64,000 nt of DNA from Comamonadaceae bacterium (lineage in GTDB: Bacteria > Pseudomonadota > Gammaproteobacteria > Burkholderiales > Burkholderiaceae_C). This document shows positions 1 through 8,428 of this stretch, in pieces. The position numbers were made by a program, and so were the translations under genes. Numbering within the stretch: the first letter of the stretch is position 1; each line of letters opens with the position of its first letter. The notes under the pieces were generated by a model. It saw nothing but the letters and a program-made list of their open reading frames with translations. It did no database searches and was not told the DNA's origin. The DNA lies in assembly GCA_015999985.1 (NCBI GenBank), contig JAECRA010000002.1, forward strand, positions 1 through 64,000. The letters are read 5' to 3'.

Positions 1-476
1 TCATGGGCGGATCCATGGGCTCGGTGGTCGGCGAGCGCTTTGTGCGCGGTGTTGAAACCGCCATCGAGCAGAAAGTGCCCTTCATCTGCTTTACGGCTAC
101 TGGTGGCGCCCGTATGCAAGAGGGTTTGCTCTCTCTGATGCAGATGGCCAAGACCAATGCCGCCTTGACACGTCTTGCCAAGAAAGGCCTGCCTTACATC
201 AGCGTACTTACAGACCCCACCATGGGTGGTGTGTCCGCAGGGTTTGCATTTGTGGGCGACGTGGTGATCGCAGAACCCAAGGCCTTGATTGGGTTTGCAG
301 GCCCGCGAGTGATCGAGAGCACCGTGCGAGTCACTTTGCCTGAAGGATTTCAGCGTGCTGAATTCCTGCAAACCAAAGGCGCTATCGATTTCATTTGTGA
401 TCGCCGCGAATTGCGCGAAAAAGTCGCCAAGCTGCTGGCCATGCTGCAGCGCCAGCCTGCTGACGCAGTGAGCTGA
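1..476 (+). CDS. accD: Acetyl-CoA carboxylase carboxyltransferase subunit beta, C-terminal part
   Basis: Carboxyltransferase beta subunit, which with AccA moves the carboxyl group from biotin on AccB to acetyl-CoA, giving malonyl-CoA, the first step of fatty-acid synthesis. The window enters the gene inside the crotonase-like carboxyltransferase domain. Visible are the stretch [17 protein letters not shown], the [13 protein letters not shown] segment and the family-typical end ([20 protein letters not shown], then [16 protein letters not shown]). The zinc-finger N-terminus lies outside the window. In many Burkholderiales accD is followed by folC; here the next gene is on the opposite strand and unrelated, so the local order is broken. 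Identity is secure; only the start is missing. Confidence 0.97.
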   Translation, partial: MGGSMGSVVGERFVRGVETAIEQKVPFICFTATGGARMQEGLLSLMQMAKTNAALTRLAKKGLPYISVLTDPTMGGVSAGFAFVGDVVIAEPKALIGFAGPRVIESTVRVTLPEGFQRAEFLQTKGAIDFICDRRELREKVAKLLAMLQRQPADAVS

Positions 477-495
477 ACTGTCGGGCCTAGGCCAA

Positions 496-512
496 CGGGC
501 CCTTGAGGCCCG
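496..512. terminator. Small GC hairpin between convergent accD and the Bug gene
   Basis: A perfect 6-bp stem (CGGGCC / GGCCCG) with a 5-nt loop lies 20 nt after the accD stop, in the short gap between two convergent genes. No T-run follows on either strand, so intrinsic termination is only a guess from position. Confidence 0.3.
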
Positions 513-524
513 CCGGCGATAGCC

Positions 525-1496
525 TCATTCCATTTTCAGCCCAAGCGCCTTGATCAAGGGCGCATATCTGGCTTCGTCTTCGCGCGCCATGGCGGTGAAT
601 TCGGCAGGTGTACTTCCTTGCGGGGTGAGGCCAGCGTTCTTGAATACAGTCTCAAGTACAGGATCTTTCAGGGCTGCGTGCACTCCAGCGAGCAAGATCT
701 TTTGATGCGCAGGCTCCATCGCTGCGGGCGCGTGGATCCCATATGAATTGCTTCCAAGCACTTCTGGAAAGCCAGCCTCGCTGGTGGTCGGGACGTCTGG
801 CAGGAACTGATAGCGCTGCCGCGCTGCTACGGCCAGTCCGGTGAGCTGACCAGATTTGATCTGGTTCACCACGGTATTGGCATCCACGTTGACGATGTCC
901 ACATCTCCAGCCAGCAGCGCTTGCAAGGCTGGCGGAGCACCGTTGAAAGGCACTGCCACCGCAGAAAGCTGAGCATCGCGGCGAAAGAGTTCGCTTGTGA
1001 GGTGCGTTTGAGTTGCATTACCAGCCATCGCCATATTCAACTGCTGAGAGCTGGTCTTTGAATAGGACACCACATCCGCAAGGCTCTTGAATGGCTTTTT
1101 TGCGCTGGTCACAAAGACGTTGGGCACCGTGGCAACGGTTGAGATCATGAGCAGCGACTTCCATGGGTCAAAACGCAGCTTGGTCACATGCGGGCGCAAA
1201 GCGTGAATGCCGGCTGGATGCAGGAACAATGTGTGCCCATCAGTCGAACGAATCACATATTCGGCGGCAATGATGGAAGACGCGCCTTGCTTGTTTTCGA
1301 CCACAACGGATTGGCCCAGGGTCTTCTGCAAGCTGTTAGCCAACGCCCTTGCCATGGTGTCGGCAGAACCTCCGGGCGGAAAACCAACGACGATGCGCAG
1401 AGGCCTGTTGGGCCAGCCCGAGGCTTGCGACCACGAAGGTGTGTGCATGGCCGAACTGGTTGCAACGGCGGCCAATAGGAGTTGTCGTCTCTTCAT
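525..1496 (-). CDS. Bug-family (TctC-like) periplasmic solute-binding protein
   Basis: Periplasmic binding protein of the Bug family associated with tripartite tricarboxylate transporters, 323 residues. The start was set at MKRRQLLLAAVATSSAM, which gives a clean signal peptide preceded by an AAGG ribosome site; the open frame extends 25 codons further upstream without support. The family signature after the signal peptide, WPNRPLRIVVGFPPGGSADT, is clear, as is the later GNATQTHLTSELF region. No TctA/TctB membrane subunits are nearby, the usual orphan situation in Burkholderiales. It follows the ABC-type binding protein on the same strand 88 nt upstream, probably in one transcript. The ligand cannot be read from sequence. 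Confidence 0.9.
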   Translation of the reverse strand: MKRRQLLLAAVATSSAMHTPSWSQASGWPNRPLRIVVGFPPGGSADTMARALANSLQKTLGQSVVVENKQGASSIIAAEYVIRSTDGHTLFLHPAGIHALRPHVTKLRFDPWKSLLMISTVATVPNVFVTSAKKPFKSLADVVSYSKTSSQQLNMAMAGNATQTHLTSELFRRDAQLSAVAVPFNGAPPALQALLAGDVDIVNVDANTVVNQIKSGQLTGLAVAARQRYQFLPDVPTTSEAGFPEVLGSNSYGIHAPAAMEPAHQKILLAGVHAALKDPVLETVFKNAGLTPQGSTPAEFTAMAREDEARYAPLIKALGLKME

Positions 1497-1584
1497 TTTT
1501 TTGCCTTTGGTACTCGGTGTAGAACGGGGAGCTGATGCGAGCAGAAGGAAGACGCGCGACGCTTCTTCCACCGCCTTGAAATCA

Positions 1585-2556
1585 TCATTCGAGAATGACG
1601 TCAGCCTCTTCCAGGAGTGCGGCCGAGACCTCTATGCCGAGCGCACGTGCGGCCTTTAGATTCAGCGTGAATGGCCCCCTGAGGTTCCGGTTGATGGGAA
1701 TGTCTCCGGGTGCCGTGCCTTGAAGAATTTCGTCGACCACGAATGCCATCAATGGCCAACCCTGCCTTTTTCCCGGATTGAACGAAGCCACCCCACCGTT
1801 GCGTGCAATGGACAACTGATTTCCCACCGCAGGCAGACCAGCGCGCAAGAACATTTCACCAAGGATCGCGCCGTTCGTATTGAACAATTCGTGTGGGCCC
1901 ACAACGACGGCCTCGCAGCCATCGCGCAGCATGGCGTCCGTGGAACTCTGGAATGCGTCCATCGACAAGGTTTCGTACACCCGAAATTCCATGCCCATCG
2001 CTTCTGCTGCCTCGCGAAACTGCTCCATGCAGGCAAATGCCGGTGAATAAGTGGGGTTATAGAAATGGGCCAGGCGTTTGATTCCCGGCTTGAGTAGCTT
2101 GATCAACCGGATCTTCGCCCAATTGTTATAGGGCACATACGAGAAACCCGTGAACAAGCCACCCGGACGGCGATAGCTCTCTATAAGACCTGCTGCCATC
2201 AAATCTGTGGCCCAGCACACCACAGGGATCGGTTTCAATTCCAGCAAAGGCTTCAAGGCCAGATTGGCATTCGTCAGGAACGAGACGATCACATCTGGTT
2301 CCCAATCGACTATTTCCTTGGCATTGCGCTGCGTCAACTCCTGGCTTCTGTCGCCATAGAGTTCCAGATACTGGACGTTCTCGCCCTCACGGTAGCCGAT
2401 CTTGTGCATGCCTGACTTGAACCAGGCCACATCATTGGTATCAATGAACGCATCGCCCTTGCCTACATAGTGGATCAGCCCGATGCGCACTGGCTTGTCG
2501 GCATCCGATCCGCGCTGCAGGACTTTCTCCGCACCGCCCGAAATTGGTTCAGTCAT
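1585..2556 (-). CDS. ABC-type substrate-binding protein (ABC_sub_bind family), apparently without signal peptide
   Basis: 323-residue protein resembling the ABC_sub_bind (TrpX/YtrF-like) class of binding proteins: a two-lobed periplasmic-binding fold starting at PVRIGLIHYVGKGDAF, a hinge-region motif DVIVSFLTNANLALKPLLEL, and the second-lobe GCEAVVVGPHELFNTNGAIL. The N-terminus (MTEPISGGAEKVLQRGSDAD) is hydrophilic, with no obvious signal sequence or lipobox, which is odd for an exported receptor and could mean a cytoplasmic sensor-like role or a misplaced start. No permease or ATPase gene is adjacent. It is first in a probable two-gene transcript with the Bug gene and is divergent from a LysR regulator. 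The fold class is fairly sure, the ligand unknown. Confidence 0.75.
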   Translation of the reverse strand: MTEPISGGAEKVLQRGSDADKPVRIGLIHYVGKGDAFIDTNDVAWFKSGMHKIGYREGENVQYLELYGDRSQELTQRNAKEIVDWEPDVIVSFLTNANLALKPLLELKPIPVVCWATDLMAAGLIESYRRPGGLFTGFSYVPYNNWAKIRLIKLLKPGIKRLAHFYNPTYSPAFACMEQFREAAEAMGMEFRVYETLSMDAFQSSTDAMLRDGCEAVVVGPHELFNTNGAILGEMFLRAGLPAVGNQLSIARNGGVASFNPGKRQGWPLMAFVVDEILQGTAPGDIPINRNLRGPFTLNLKAARALGIEVSAALLEEADVILE

Positions 2557-2646
2557 GTGATGTCTCCAGGAAATAGCAAGTGAAATAGCTGCCAGCGATT
2601 AGCCCGACAGTCTTCGCTTGCCACTTTATGGGTGGTACGCGTGTTT

Positions 2647-2687
2647 GTGAATCTCAAAAAACTGCACAATTAGTGAGGTGAATCTCA
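2647..2687. promoter_or_regulatory. Direct repeats in the divergent LysR control region
   Basis: The decamer GTGAATCTCA occurs twice, at 2647-2656 and 2678-2687, start to start 31 bp (about three helical turns), on the same face of the DNA. It lies just upstream of the LysR gene in the 161-bp divergent gap. This layout suits a LysR recognition and activation site pair, but the decamer is not the classic T-N11-A form, so this is a candidate only. Confidence 0.4.
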
Positions 2688-2717
2688 TCAATTGAATTCA
2701 TCTTGGAGATCCATCTT

Positions 2718-3605
2718 GTGAATATCACCATCCGTCAACTGAAGGCTTTCGTGGCGGTCACCCGGCTTTCGAGTTTCACTGAAGCCGCGAACGAGCTATC
2801 GGTCACCCCGTCTGCTCTGAGCGCGATCATTCGTGAGCTGGAGTCCACGGTTGATCTGCGTTTGCTGGAGCGCTCAACCCGCCAAGTGGCGCTGTCTGAT
2901 GCGGGTCAGGAATTTCTGCCTCGCGCAAAGCAGGTCCTCCAGGAGTTGGAGAACGCCAAACGCTGCGTTCTGGATCTGCGACAGCATAGGCGTGGCGTGG
3001 TCCGCATCGTGGCGACCCAGGTCATGTTCTGGACACTTCTCCCACCCCTGTTCGCGGCCTTCCGGCAGGCCAACCCGGGGATCATTCTGATTCCGGTGGA
3101 GGTGCCCGTTGAGGGTGTGATCGACGCGCTGGAAAAGGGAAAGGCAGATGTCGCCATTTTCTCGGAACGCCGATCGAAGTCAGAACTGAGCATGCGGCAT
3201 ATCTTTGACACCTCTCCACACCTCTTGTGTCACCGGGCGCACAGGTTCGCAGCGCGGGACTCCATCACCTGGGGCGAAATTGCCGATGACCCGCTCATCT
3301 TCATAGGCACGGAAGCCAAAACCAAGTTTCAGATCGAACTGAACTCGGCCTATGAATTCGCGGAGGCCAGCAGTACGGCATCAGGCACCACGGCTATCGG
3401 CATGGTTTCGGCCGAACTCGGCGCTGCCGTCATGCTGGGCATCATCCGCCCGGTCGTCGAACCGCTGGGACTGCGATTGATACCCCTGGTGGAGCCAGTA
3501 CTGACCAGGCGCATGATGCTTTATTCGCACTCAAGGAAGCTCGCATCCAAAGCGGTCGAGCATTTTTGCGATTTTGCCGTGGACTACATGCAATCTTCGC
3601 GTTGA
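2718..3605 (+). CDS. LysR-family transcriptional regulator
   Basis: 295-residue LysR-type regulator: N-terminal winged helix-turn-helix (ITIRQLKAFVAVTRLSSFTE, then ANELSVTPSALSAIIRELE) and a C-terminal effector-binding domain. The start chosen is GTG at 2718 because GGAG sits 9 nt upstream; the longer frame begins with TTG inside that site. It is divergent from the two solute-binding genes, so by the usual LysR logic it probably controls them. A pair of direct decamer repeats lies immediately upstream. The inducer is not predictable. Confidence 0.93.
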   Translation: MNITIRQLKAFVAVTRLSSFTEAANELSVTPSALSAIIRELESTVDLRLLERSTRQVALSDAGQEFLPRAKQVLQELENAKRCVLDLRQHRRGVVRIVATQVMFWTLLPPLFAAFRQANPGIILIPVEVPVEGVIDALEKGKADVAIFSERRSKSELSMRHIFDTSPHLLCHRAHRFAARDSITWGEIADDPLIFIGTEAKTKFQIELNSAYEFAEASSTASGTTAIGMVSAELGAAVMLGIIRPVVEPLGLRLIPLVEPVLTRRMMLYSHSRKLASKAVEHFCDFAVDYMQSSR

Positions 3606-3634
3606 TAGATTTTTCGAGTGGATTCAACCCGGGG

Positions 3635-4198
3635 TCACACCCCAATCACCGCACCACCCAGCAACCGAGCTTGCGCTGCACCCAGCATGATGCTGGCGAT
3701 TTGAAGCAAAACAAGCAGCGCCAGTGGAGACAGATCAATTCCGCCAATGGGCGGTATGACACGGCGCAGTGGTGCCAGCAAAGGCGCACTCAAACGCTCA
3801 AACACATCCCCCATCGAACTTTGGTTCTGTACCCAGGACATGATGACGGAAACCAGGACCACGGCGGTAGCCACAGAGATGGCAAGTTTGACGATACCTA
3901 GCAGCGCCAGAACAGGCAACACTGCCCATCCATGGCCACCGAGCAGAAGCAACATGACCGCGAATTGCAACAGCTTGATCAACCAGGCCCCTAGCAAGCT
4001 GGAAGCATCGACCGAGCCGCGCGGAGGGATGACCCGGCGCAGTGGCAATACCAGCCAATCTGTCAGGGCCAGGACAAAGCGGCCAACCGGATTGACCATG
4101 GACATACGGCGCCACCCCATATAGAGACGGAGCAGGCAGGCGCCGCCCACCAGCGTCGCGGCAACTTCAAGCAGAAATGAAACGATTTGGTAGAGCAT
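3635..4198 (-). CDS. YggT family membrane protein
   Basis: 187-residue integral membrane protein with two YGGT repeats. Each repeat ends in the motif RRVIPP followed by a hydrophobic helix (RRVIPPRGSVDASSLLGAW near the middle and RRVIPPIGGIDLSPLALLVL near the C-terminus). About four membrane spans are visible. YggT proteins are conserved in bacteria and linked in some species to osmotic or division-related phenotypes; the molecular function is not established. It is convergent with the LysR gene and divergent from the LON-domain gene. Confidence 0.9.
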   Translation of the reverse strand: MLYQIVSFLLEVAATLVGGACLLRLYMGWRRMSMVNPVGRFVLALTDWLVLPLRRVIPPRGSVDASSLLGAWLIKLLQFAVMLLLLGGHGWAVLPVLALLGIVKLAISVATAVVLVSVIMSWVQNQSSMGDVFERLSAPLLAPLRRVIPPIGGIDLSPLALLVLLQIASIMLGAAQARLLGGAVIGV

Positions 4199-4229
4199 TG
4201 GCTGCCGACTGATCGGCCAGAAGATTCAT

Positions 4230-4910
4230 ATGCGTGCGATCATAGCGACACCTATGGCTGACGAACCACTTACCCTCACTCGACTGCCGTTATTTCCGCT
4301 GGGCACTGTGCTGTTTCCAGGCGGGGAACTGCCTCTGCGTATCTTTGAAGTGCGCTATCTGGATCTGATTGAAAAATGCTATCGAGCGGGCGCGCCCTTT
4401 GGCGTAGTCAACTTACGCCAGGGTCATGAGGTTCAAGTCGCAGGAGCGCCCGAAGAGCAGTTACATGAAGAGGGTACGCTGGCGCACATCGTGACGCTCG
4501 AACGCCCGCAACCTGGGCTGTTTGTAATGCAGTGTGAGGGTAAGCAGCGGTTTCGCACAGTCCGTAAGGAACGCCTCAAACACGGTCTCTGGGTCGCCGA
4601 TGTGGTCTTGATAGACGACGATCAGACGGTCAACATCCCTGAAGATCTTTTGTATGCCGTCGATCTTTTGCGCCAGGTGCGAACAGCGCTTCGTGCCAAT
4701 GGTGTTGTGACGACAGAGTCCGATCCTGCAGGCGCCTACGCCGATTGCGGCTGGGTAGCCAATCGTTGGTGCGAGTTGCTACCGCTACCAAACGAAACAA
4801 AACAGCAGCTCATGGCGCTGGAAAATCCCCTCCTGCGCCTTGAGTTGGTAGCAGACGTCCTGAGCCGTTCCAACATTGGGGGACAGCCGGCAGGGCCTGA
4901 GGTGCCTTGA
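4230..4910 (+). CDS. LON substrate-binding domain protein
   Basis: 226-residue stand-alone LON N-terminal domain protein without ATPase or protease domains. The family start LTRLPLFPLGTVLFPGGELP, then LRIFEVRYLDLIEKC, is very clear; in full Lon this domain recognises substrates. Here it may act as an adaptor or peptide binder, which is inference. An alternative ATG at 4254 (MADEPLTLTRLP) would remove eight residues; neither start has a strong ribosome site. It is transcribed alone, divergent from yggT and convergent with the dehydratase gene. Confidence 0.88.
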   Translation: MRAIIATPMADEPLTLTRLPLFPLGTVLFPGGELPLRIFEVRYLDLIEKCYRAGAPFGVVNLRQGHEVQVAGAPEEQLHEEGTLAHIVTLERPQPGLFVMQCEGKQRFRTVRKERLKHGLWVADVVLIDDDQTVNIPEDLLYAVDLLRQVRTALRANGVVTTESDPAGAYADCGWVANRWCELLPLPNETKQQLMALENPLLRLELVADVLSRSNIGGQPAGPEVP

Positions 4911-4950
4911 GTTCAGACGTTGAGCCCCTGCCCCACCGGGCTATGTGAAG

Positions 4951-6855
4951 CTAGGGCGCCTGAGGCGCTGCTGCACTCGTCGCGCTCGAAGTGTCCTTTT
5001 CCGTTTTCCGCTTTCCCGCCTGGTACTCGGGAACAAACCCATTGAGCAATGCACGAACCGCATCTCCTGAGGGCGAAACACCAAGGCCCAATATGGCGGA
5101 CTCGATAGCCGCGGGGCTTGCGATTTCCGACCCTGCCGCCTTGGCTACCCTGAGCTTAGGGTGCGGCGTAATTTCGGTGGTTTCATCATCGGCAAGCAGT
5201 TCTTCATAGAGTTTCTCACCGGGGCGCAGGCCGGTATACACAATGGGAACTTGAGTTTCAGACTTGCCGGACAGCCGAATCAGCATGCGAGCCAATTCTG
5301 CAATCTTCACCGGCTCGCCCATATCGAGCACAAAAATCTGCCCTGAACTTCCCATCAGACCGGCTTGCAGCACCAACTGCGCGGCCTCCGGAATCGTCAT
5401 GAAATAGCGCACGATTTCGGGGTGGGTGACTGTGATTGGGCCGCCCTTCTCTATCTGAGAAGTGAATAAAGGCACTACAGAACCACTGGAGCCCAAAACA
5501 TTTCCAAAGCGTACCGAGAGGAATTGGGTACTGGCAAACTGCTCTGCCACCGCCTGAACTACCAGTTCTGCCAGTCGCTTGCTCGCGCCCATGACACTGG
5601 TCGGATTGACTGCCTTGTCGGTGGAGACCAGAACAAAACGCTGAGCGCCGCAAAGGGCCGCAGCCCTTGCTGCATACAGCGTTCCAAGAACATTGGTGCG
5701 CAGAGCTTCGACCTCGTTACTTTCCTCCATCAGGGGTACGTGCTTGTAGGCAGCGGCGTGGAGCACCACGGCGGGCTGATACTGCATCGCGATGTCGGCA
5801 ATGCGTTCGGGTTCCCGTACATTCACTGTCAAGAACACGCCGCGCATATTGGGGAAACTGCGGCGCAGCTCCTGCTCAAGTTGGTAGATCGAAAATTCTG
5901 ATTGATCCACACAGACGACACGCGTGGCACCAAAGCGCGCTACCTGGCGGCAAAGCTCCGACCCTATGGAGCCTGCAGCACCTGTGACCAGCACGGTCTG
6001 TCCACCCACCAGTGCCGATAGACCTTGAGCATCGAGCTGAACCGGTGCTCGTCCCAGCAAGTCCTCCAGCCGCACCTCCCGCGGTGCGACTGCGCCAGGG
6101 CTCAACCATTCATCTGCACTAGGCAGGGTCAGCAGCACCAAACCAGAGCCAGACCAGCGCAGCAACACTTCGCGCCGCAGCGCGGCCCCTGGTGGGCTGG
6201 CAAGCAAGACCGTTCTGACATGGCCAGCCTGAGCCACCTGAGCAAGTTGTTCCACCGAGCCCAGCACCGGCACACCCTGCAGCGTGCGACCGGTCTCCTG
6301 GACGTTGGGAGACACCACGCCGCGCACCTGCCACCCCGTCACGCCCTTCAAGGTGCGCAAAGCCTGGTCCGCTTCCTCCAAAGTGCCCACCACAATCAAG
6401 GGCTGGGCACCAGATGCGCCTCCGGTGGGCGCGTGAACCAGCTCCATCAAAGTGCGCCAGGTTGCCCTGGCCCCCGCCAGAAATACCAGTGCCAAGACCG
6501 CACTGATAAGAAACACCGACCGCGGAAAACCTTGTATGCGCAAGCCCAGAACCACGGCCATCGTCAGCAGCGCCCCAAGGCCCACCCCGGCCGCCAGCCC
6601 CCGCAAATCCGCAAGCCCCACATATCGCCACGATTGGCGAGGCACCCGCAGCAGTATCAATCCGCAGGCCATGCCTAGCAGCGCGATAGGTGTGGTGATC
6701 AGCGCGTCATAGACATAGCGCGCAGGCAGCCCCAGATTAAAGCGGAGCCAAAAGGCCATCCACCAGGCAAGTGCAATCAAGGCAAGGTCCGGAAGCCAGC
6801 TCTTGCTGACCAAGGAGTGCCGTAGTTCAGTCAGCATGGCGCGTATTTTCGCCAT
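4951..6855 (-). CDS. Membrane-anchored UDP-sugar 4,6-dehydratase (CapD/WbpM/PglF type)
   Basis: 634-residue two-part enzyme. Residues 20-130 hold four membrane segments, residues 150-260 a CoA-binding-like Rossmann module, and 285-600 the extended SDR catalytic domain with TGAAGSIG (291-298) and STDKAVNPTSVMGASK (411-426), where Met replaces the usual SDR Tyr, as in the WbpM/FlaA1 group. These enzymes convert UDP-GlcNAc to the 4-keto-6-deoxy sugar that feeds bacillosamine- or fucosamine-type sugars. The substrate here is inferred from the family and from the adjacent aminotransferase. It is the last gene of the glycan cluster but is separated from it by the toxin module and repeats. The C-terminus is Ser/Ala/Pro-rich. 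Confidence 0.92.
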   Translation of the reverse strand: MAKIRAMLTELRHSLVSKSWLPDLALIALAWWMAFWLRFNLGLPARYVYDALITTPIALLGMACGLILLRVPRQSWRYVGLADLRGLAAGVGLGALLTMAVVLGLRIQGFPRSVFLISAVLALVFLAGARATWRTLMELVHAPTGGASGAQPLIVVGTLEEADQALRTLKGVTGWQVRGVVSPNVQETGRTLQGVPVLGSVEQLAQVAQAGHVRTVLLASPPGAALRREVLLRWSGSGLVLLTLPSADEWLSPGAVAPREVRLEDLLGRAPVQLDAQGLSALVGGQTVLVTGAAGSIGSELCRQVARFGATRVVCVDQSEFSIYQLEQELRRSFPNMRGVFLTVNVREPERIADIAMQYQPAVVLHAAAYKHVPLMEESNEVEALRTNVLGTLYAARAAALCGAQRFVLVSTDKAVNPTSVMGASKRLAELVVQAVAEQFASTQFLSVRFGNVLGSSGSVVPLFTSQIEKGGPITVTHPEIVRYFMTIPEAAQLVLQAGLMGSSGQIFVLDMGEPVKIAELARMLIRLSGKSETQVPIVYTGLRPGEKLYEELLADDETTEITPHPKLRVAKAAGSEIASPAAIESAILGLGVSPSGDAVRALLNGFVPEYQAGKRKTEKDTSSATSAAAPQAP

Positions 6856-6860
6856 TTTTC

Positions 6861-7160
6861 AGTGAAGGGCCGCTCCCGAGATGAAAAACAACCCCCACGG
6901 GGGGCAGCGATCCATGCGAAGCAGGTAAGCGTGGGGGTCAATTTCTAGTGAAGGGCCGCTCCCGAGATGAAAAACAACCCCCACGGGGGGCAGCGATCCA
7001 TGCGAAGCAGGTAAGCGTGGGGGTCAATTTCTAGTGAAGGGCCGCTCCCGAGATGAAAAACAACCCTCTCGGGGGGCAGCGATCCATGTGCAGCAGGTAG
7101 GTGCGGCGGCTTTTTTTCAGTGATGGGCTATGCCCGAGACAAAAAAACCCTACCTGAGTG
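6861..7160. repeat. 86-bp tandem repeat, about 3.5 copies
   Basis: Units begin AGTGAAGGGCCGCTCCCGAG at 6861, 6947 and 7033, exactly 86 bp apart. A degenerate fourth begins at 7119 (AGTGATGGGCTATGCCCGAG) and fades near 7160. Units 1 and 2 look identical; unit 3 diverges in its second half and ends in a T-run at 7111-7117. Each unit carries the inverted pair ACCCCCACG ... CGTGGGGGT and the string GGGGGGCAGCGATCCATG, so each could fold into a terminator-like hairpin. The array sits directly upstream of the dehydratase start, so it may affect read-through into that gene. It is not CRISPR: there are no variable spacers. Confidence 0.92.
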
Positions 7161-7347
7161 GTTCGACGAGTCGTCGCACATGATAAATGGAAGCGGTAGC
7201 TGTCGCAGTTCTACGACGGCAGACCCACTGGTCAACCGCTACTCACGGCGTGCTTGACAAAGCCTTTCAGGCACACCGCCTATCTACGCCGCACCCCACC
7301 GTTTTTCTTCGTTCCTGATAGACTTACAGGTATAAGAGGTGTCGCCT

Positions 7348-7602
7348 ATGTCAACCAAAGTCCACCAAACCATTCTGACCGAAAGAGGAATGCAAATCGC
7401 AGAGCGACGCATTCCTACGATGGCCGCAAAGGCAGGTCACGACGCTTACTGGACCACGCTCAGAGATACGGGCGCGGTCACAGTAAAGACGGCAAATGGA
7501 CAAGTCGTTGAGCGTATGCTTGATGGTAGCGTAACCGTCATCAAAAACATCGCGATTGGTAAGCGAGTCAAGCCTGGCACTATCCTCAGGCGTGTCAAAT
7601 AA
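7348..7602 (+). CDS. Small protein upstream of zeta toxin; candidate antitoxin
   Basis: 84-residue protein starting at ATG 7348, with AAGAGG 8 nt upstream; a GTG three codons earlier overlaps that site and was rejected. It has a basic helical N-terminal half (TERGMQIAERRIPTMAAKAG) and a predicted beta-rich C-terminal half (GAVTVKTANGQVVERMLDGS). It shares an 11-nt overlap with the zeta-toxin frame, as antitoxin genes often do. It does not resemble the epsilon antitoxin. The antitoxin role is inferred only from position, size and overlap; no family was recognised. Confidence 0.65.
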   Translation: MSTKVHQTILTERGMQIAERRIPTMAAKAGHDAYWTTLRDTGAVTVKTANGQVVERMLDGSVTVIKNIAIGKRVKPGTILRRVK

Positions 7603-8401
7603 GGCTGCTCACGCCGACCCGGCAGCTAAAACCACCAACCCCGCGCCGGCTCAACTTGCCCAGCCGCGCCTTCGGGTCCTCGCCGGTCCCAACGGATCTG
7701 GCAAAAGCACCATCAAACCTGAGCTGAAGCCTCAGTGGATAGGCGCCTTCGTCAATGCCGACGAAATAGAGAAAGCGCTGCGTGTCTCCGGCGGCTTTCT
7801 GAATCTGCGGGAGCTTCGTGTCACTGGTGAGCCCGTTGAAGTTCTGAGCCGAATCAAAAACATTCTTCAGACGTTCGGGCTGGACAAGCGCCTGAATATG
7901 GATGCTTTGCTTCCCGGAATCACACTTGACAAAGAGCTGACCCTCTGGCTCCCGGGGCCCTACCACTCTTACCTTGCGGCGTCGCTTGCGGAAGCAGTCC
8001 GCCAGGAATTGCTTCACGAAGGCAAGACCTTTACCTTTGAGACGGTCATGTCTCATCGGTCAAAGATCGATTTCATGCGCAAGGCCCGCGCGCACGGCTA
8101 TCGCATCTACCTTTACTTCATGGCGACCGATGACCCTGCGATCAACATTGACCGTGTGCACCGGCGCGTGCTGCAAGGCGGGCACTCGGTGCCGGATGAC
8201 AAGGTCAAGGACCGCTATTACAAGTCCATTGGGCTGATGACAGAAGCTTGCGAGGTCGCGCACCGCGCCTATATTTTTGACAACTCGGGCGCCAGGCACA
8301 AGCTGCTGGCCGAAGTCACGGATTACGACACCATCCGACTGGAATCCAGTGTCATCAACCCCTGGTTGCTTGGTACCGATCTCTGGAAGACCTTCTCCTG
8401 A
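7592..8401 (+). CDS. Zeta-toxin family kinase
   Basis: P-loop kinase of the zeta/PezT family, members of which phosphorylate UDP-N-acetylglucosamine (or its amino sugar) and poison cell-wall synthesis. Walker A is GPNGSGKST (about residues 32-40), followed by NADE with the conserved Asp (about 57), FETVMSH (149-155) and the distal arginine-rich RVHRRVLQGGHSVP (188-201). An insertion of roughly 70 residues lies between NADE and FETV, as in the longer proteobacterial members. The start is taken as GTG 7592; TTG 7556 would add 12 residues. It is translationally coupled to the small upstream gene and convergent with the phosphosugar transferase gene. Kinase family secure, toxicity inferred. Confidence 0.85.
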   Translation: MSNKAAHADPAAKTTNPAPAQLAQPRLRVLAGPNGSGKSTIKPELKPQWIGAFVNADEIEKALRVSGGFLNLRELRVTGEPVEVLSRIKNILQTFGLDKRLNMDALLPGITLDKELTLWLPGPYHSYLAASLAEAVRQELLHEGKTFTFETVMSHRSKIDFMRKARAHGYRIYLYFMATDDPAINIDRVHRRVLQGGHSVPDDKVKDRYYKSIGLMTEACEVAHRAYIFDNSGARHKLLAEVTDYDTIRLESSVINPWLLGTDLWKTFS

Positions 8402-8428
8402 TTACGCTGCGGCCCATCGCCTGAACCC

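Noticed and set aside
6861-7160. CRISPR-like array
   Set aside because: Period is a full 86 bp with no conserved-repeat/variable-spacer alternation and no cas genes.
7348-7602. Epsilon-type antitoxin
   Set aside because: The sequence shows no similarity in pattern to the three-helix epsilon protein; only position suggests an antitoxin role.
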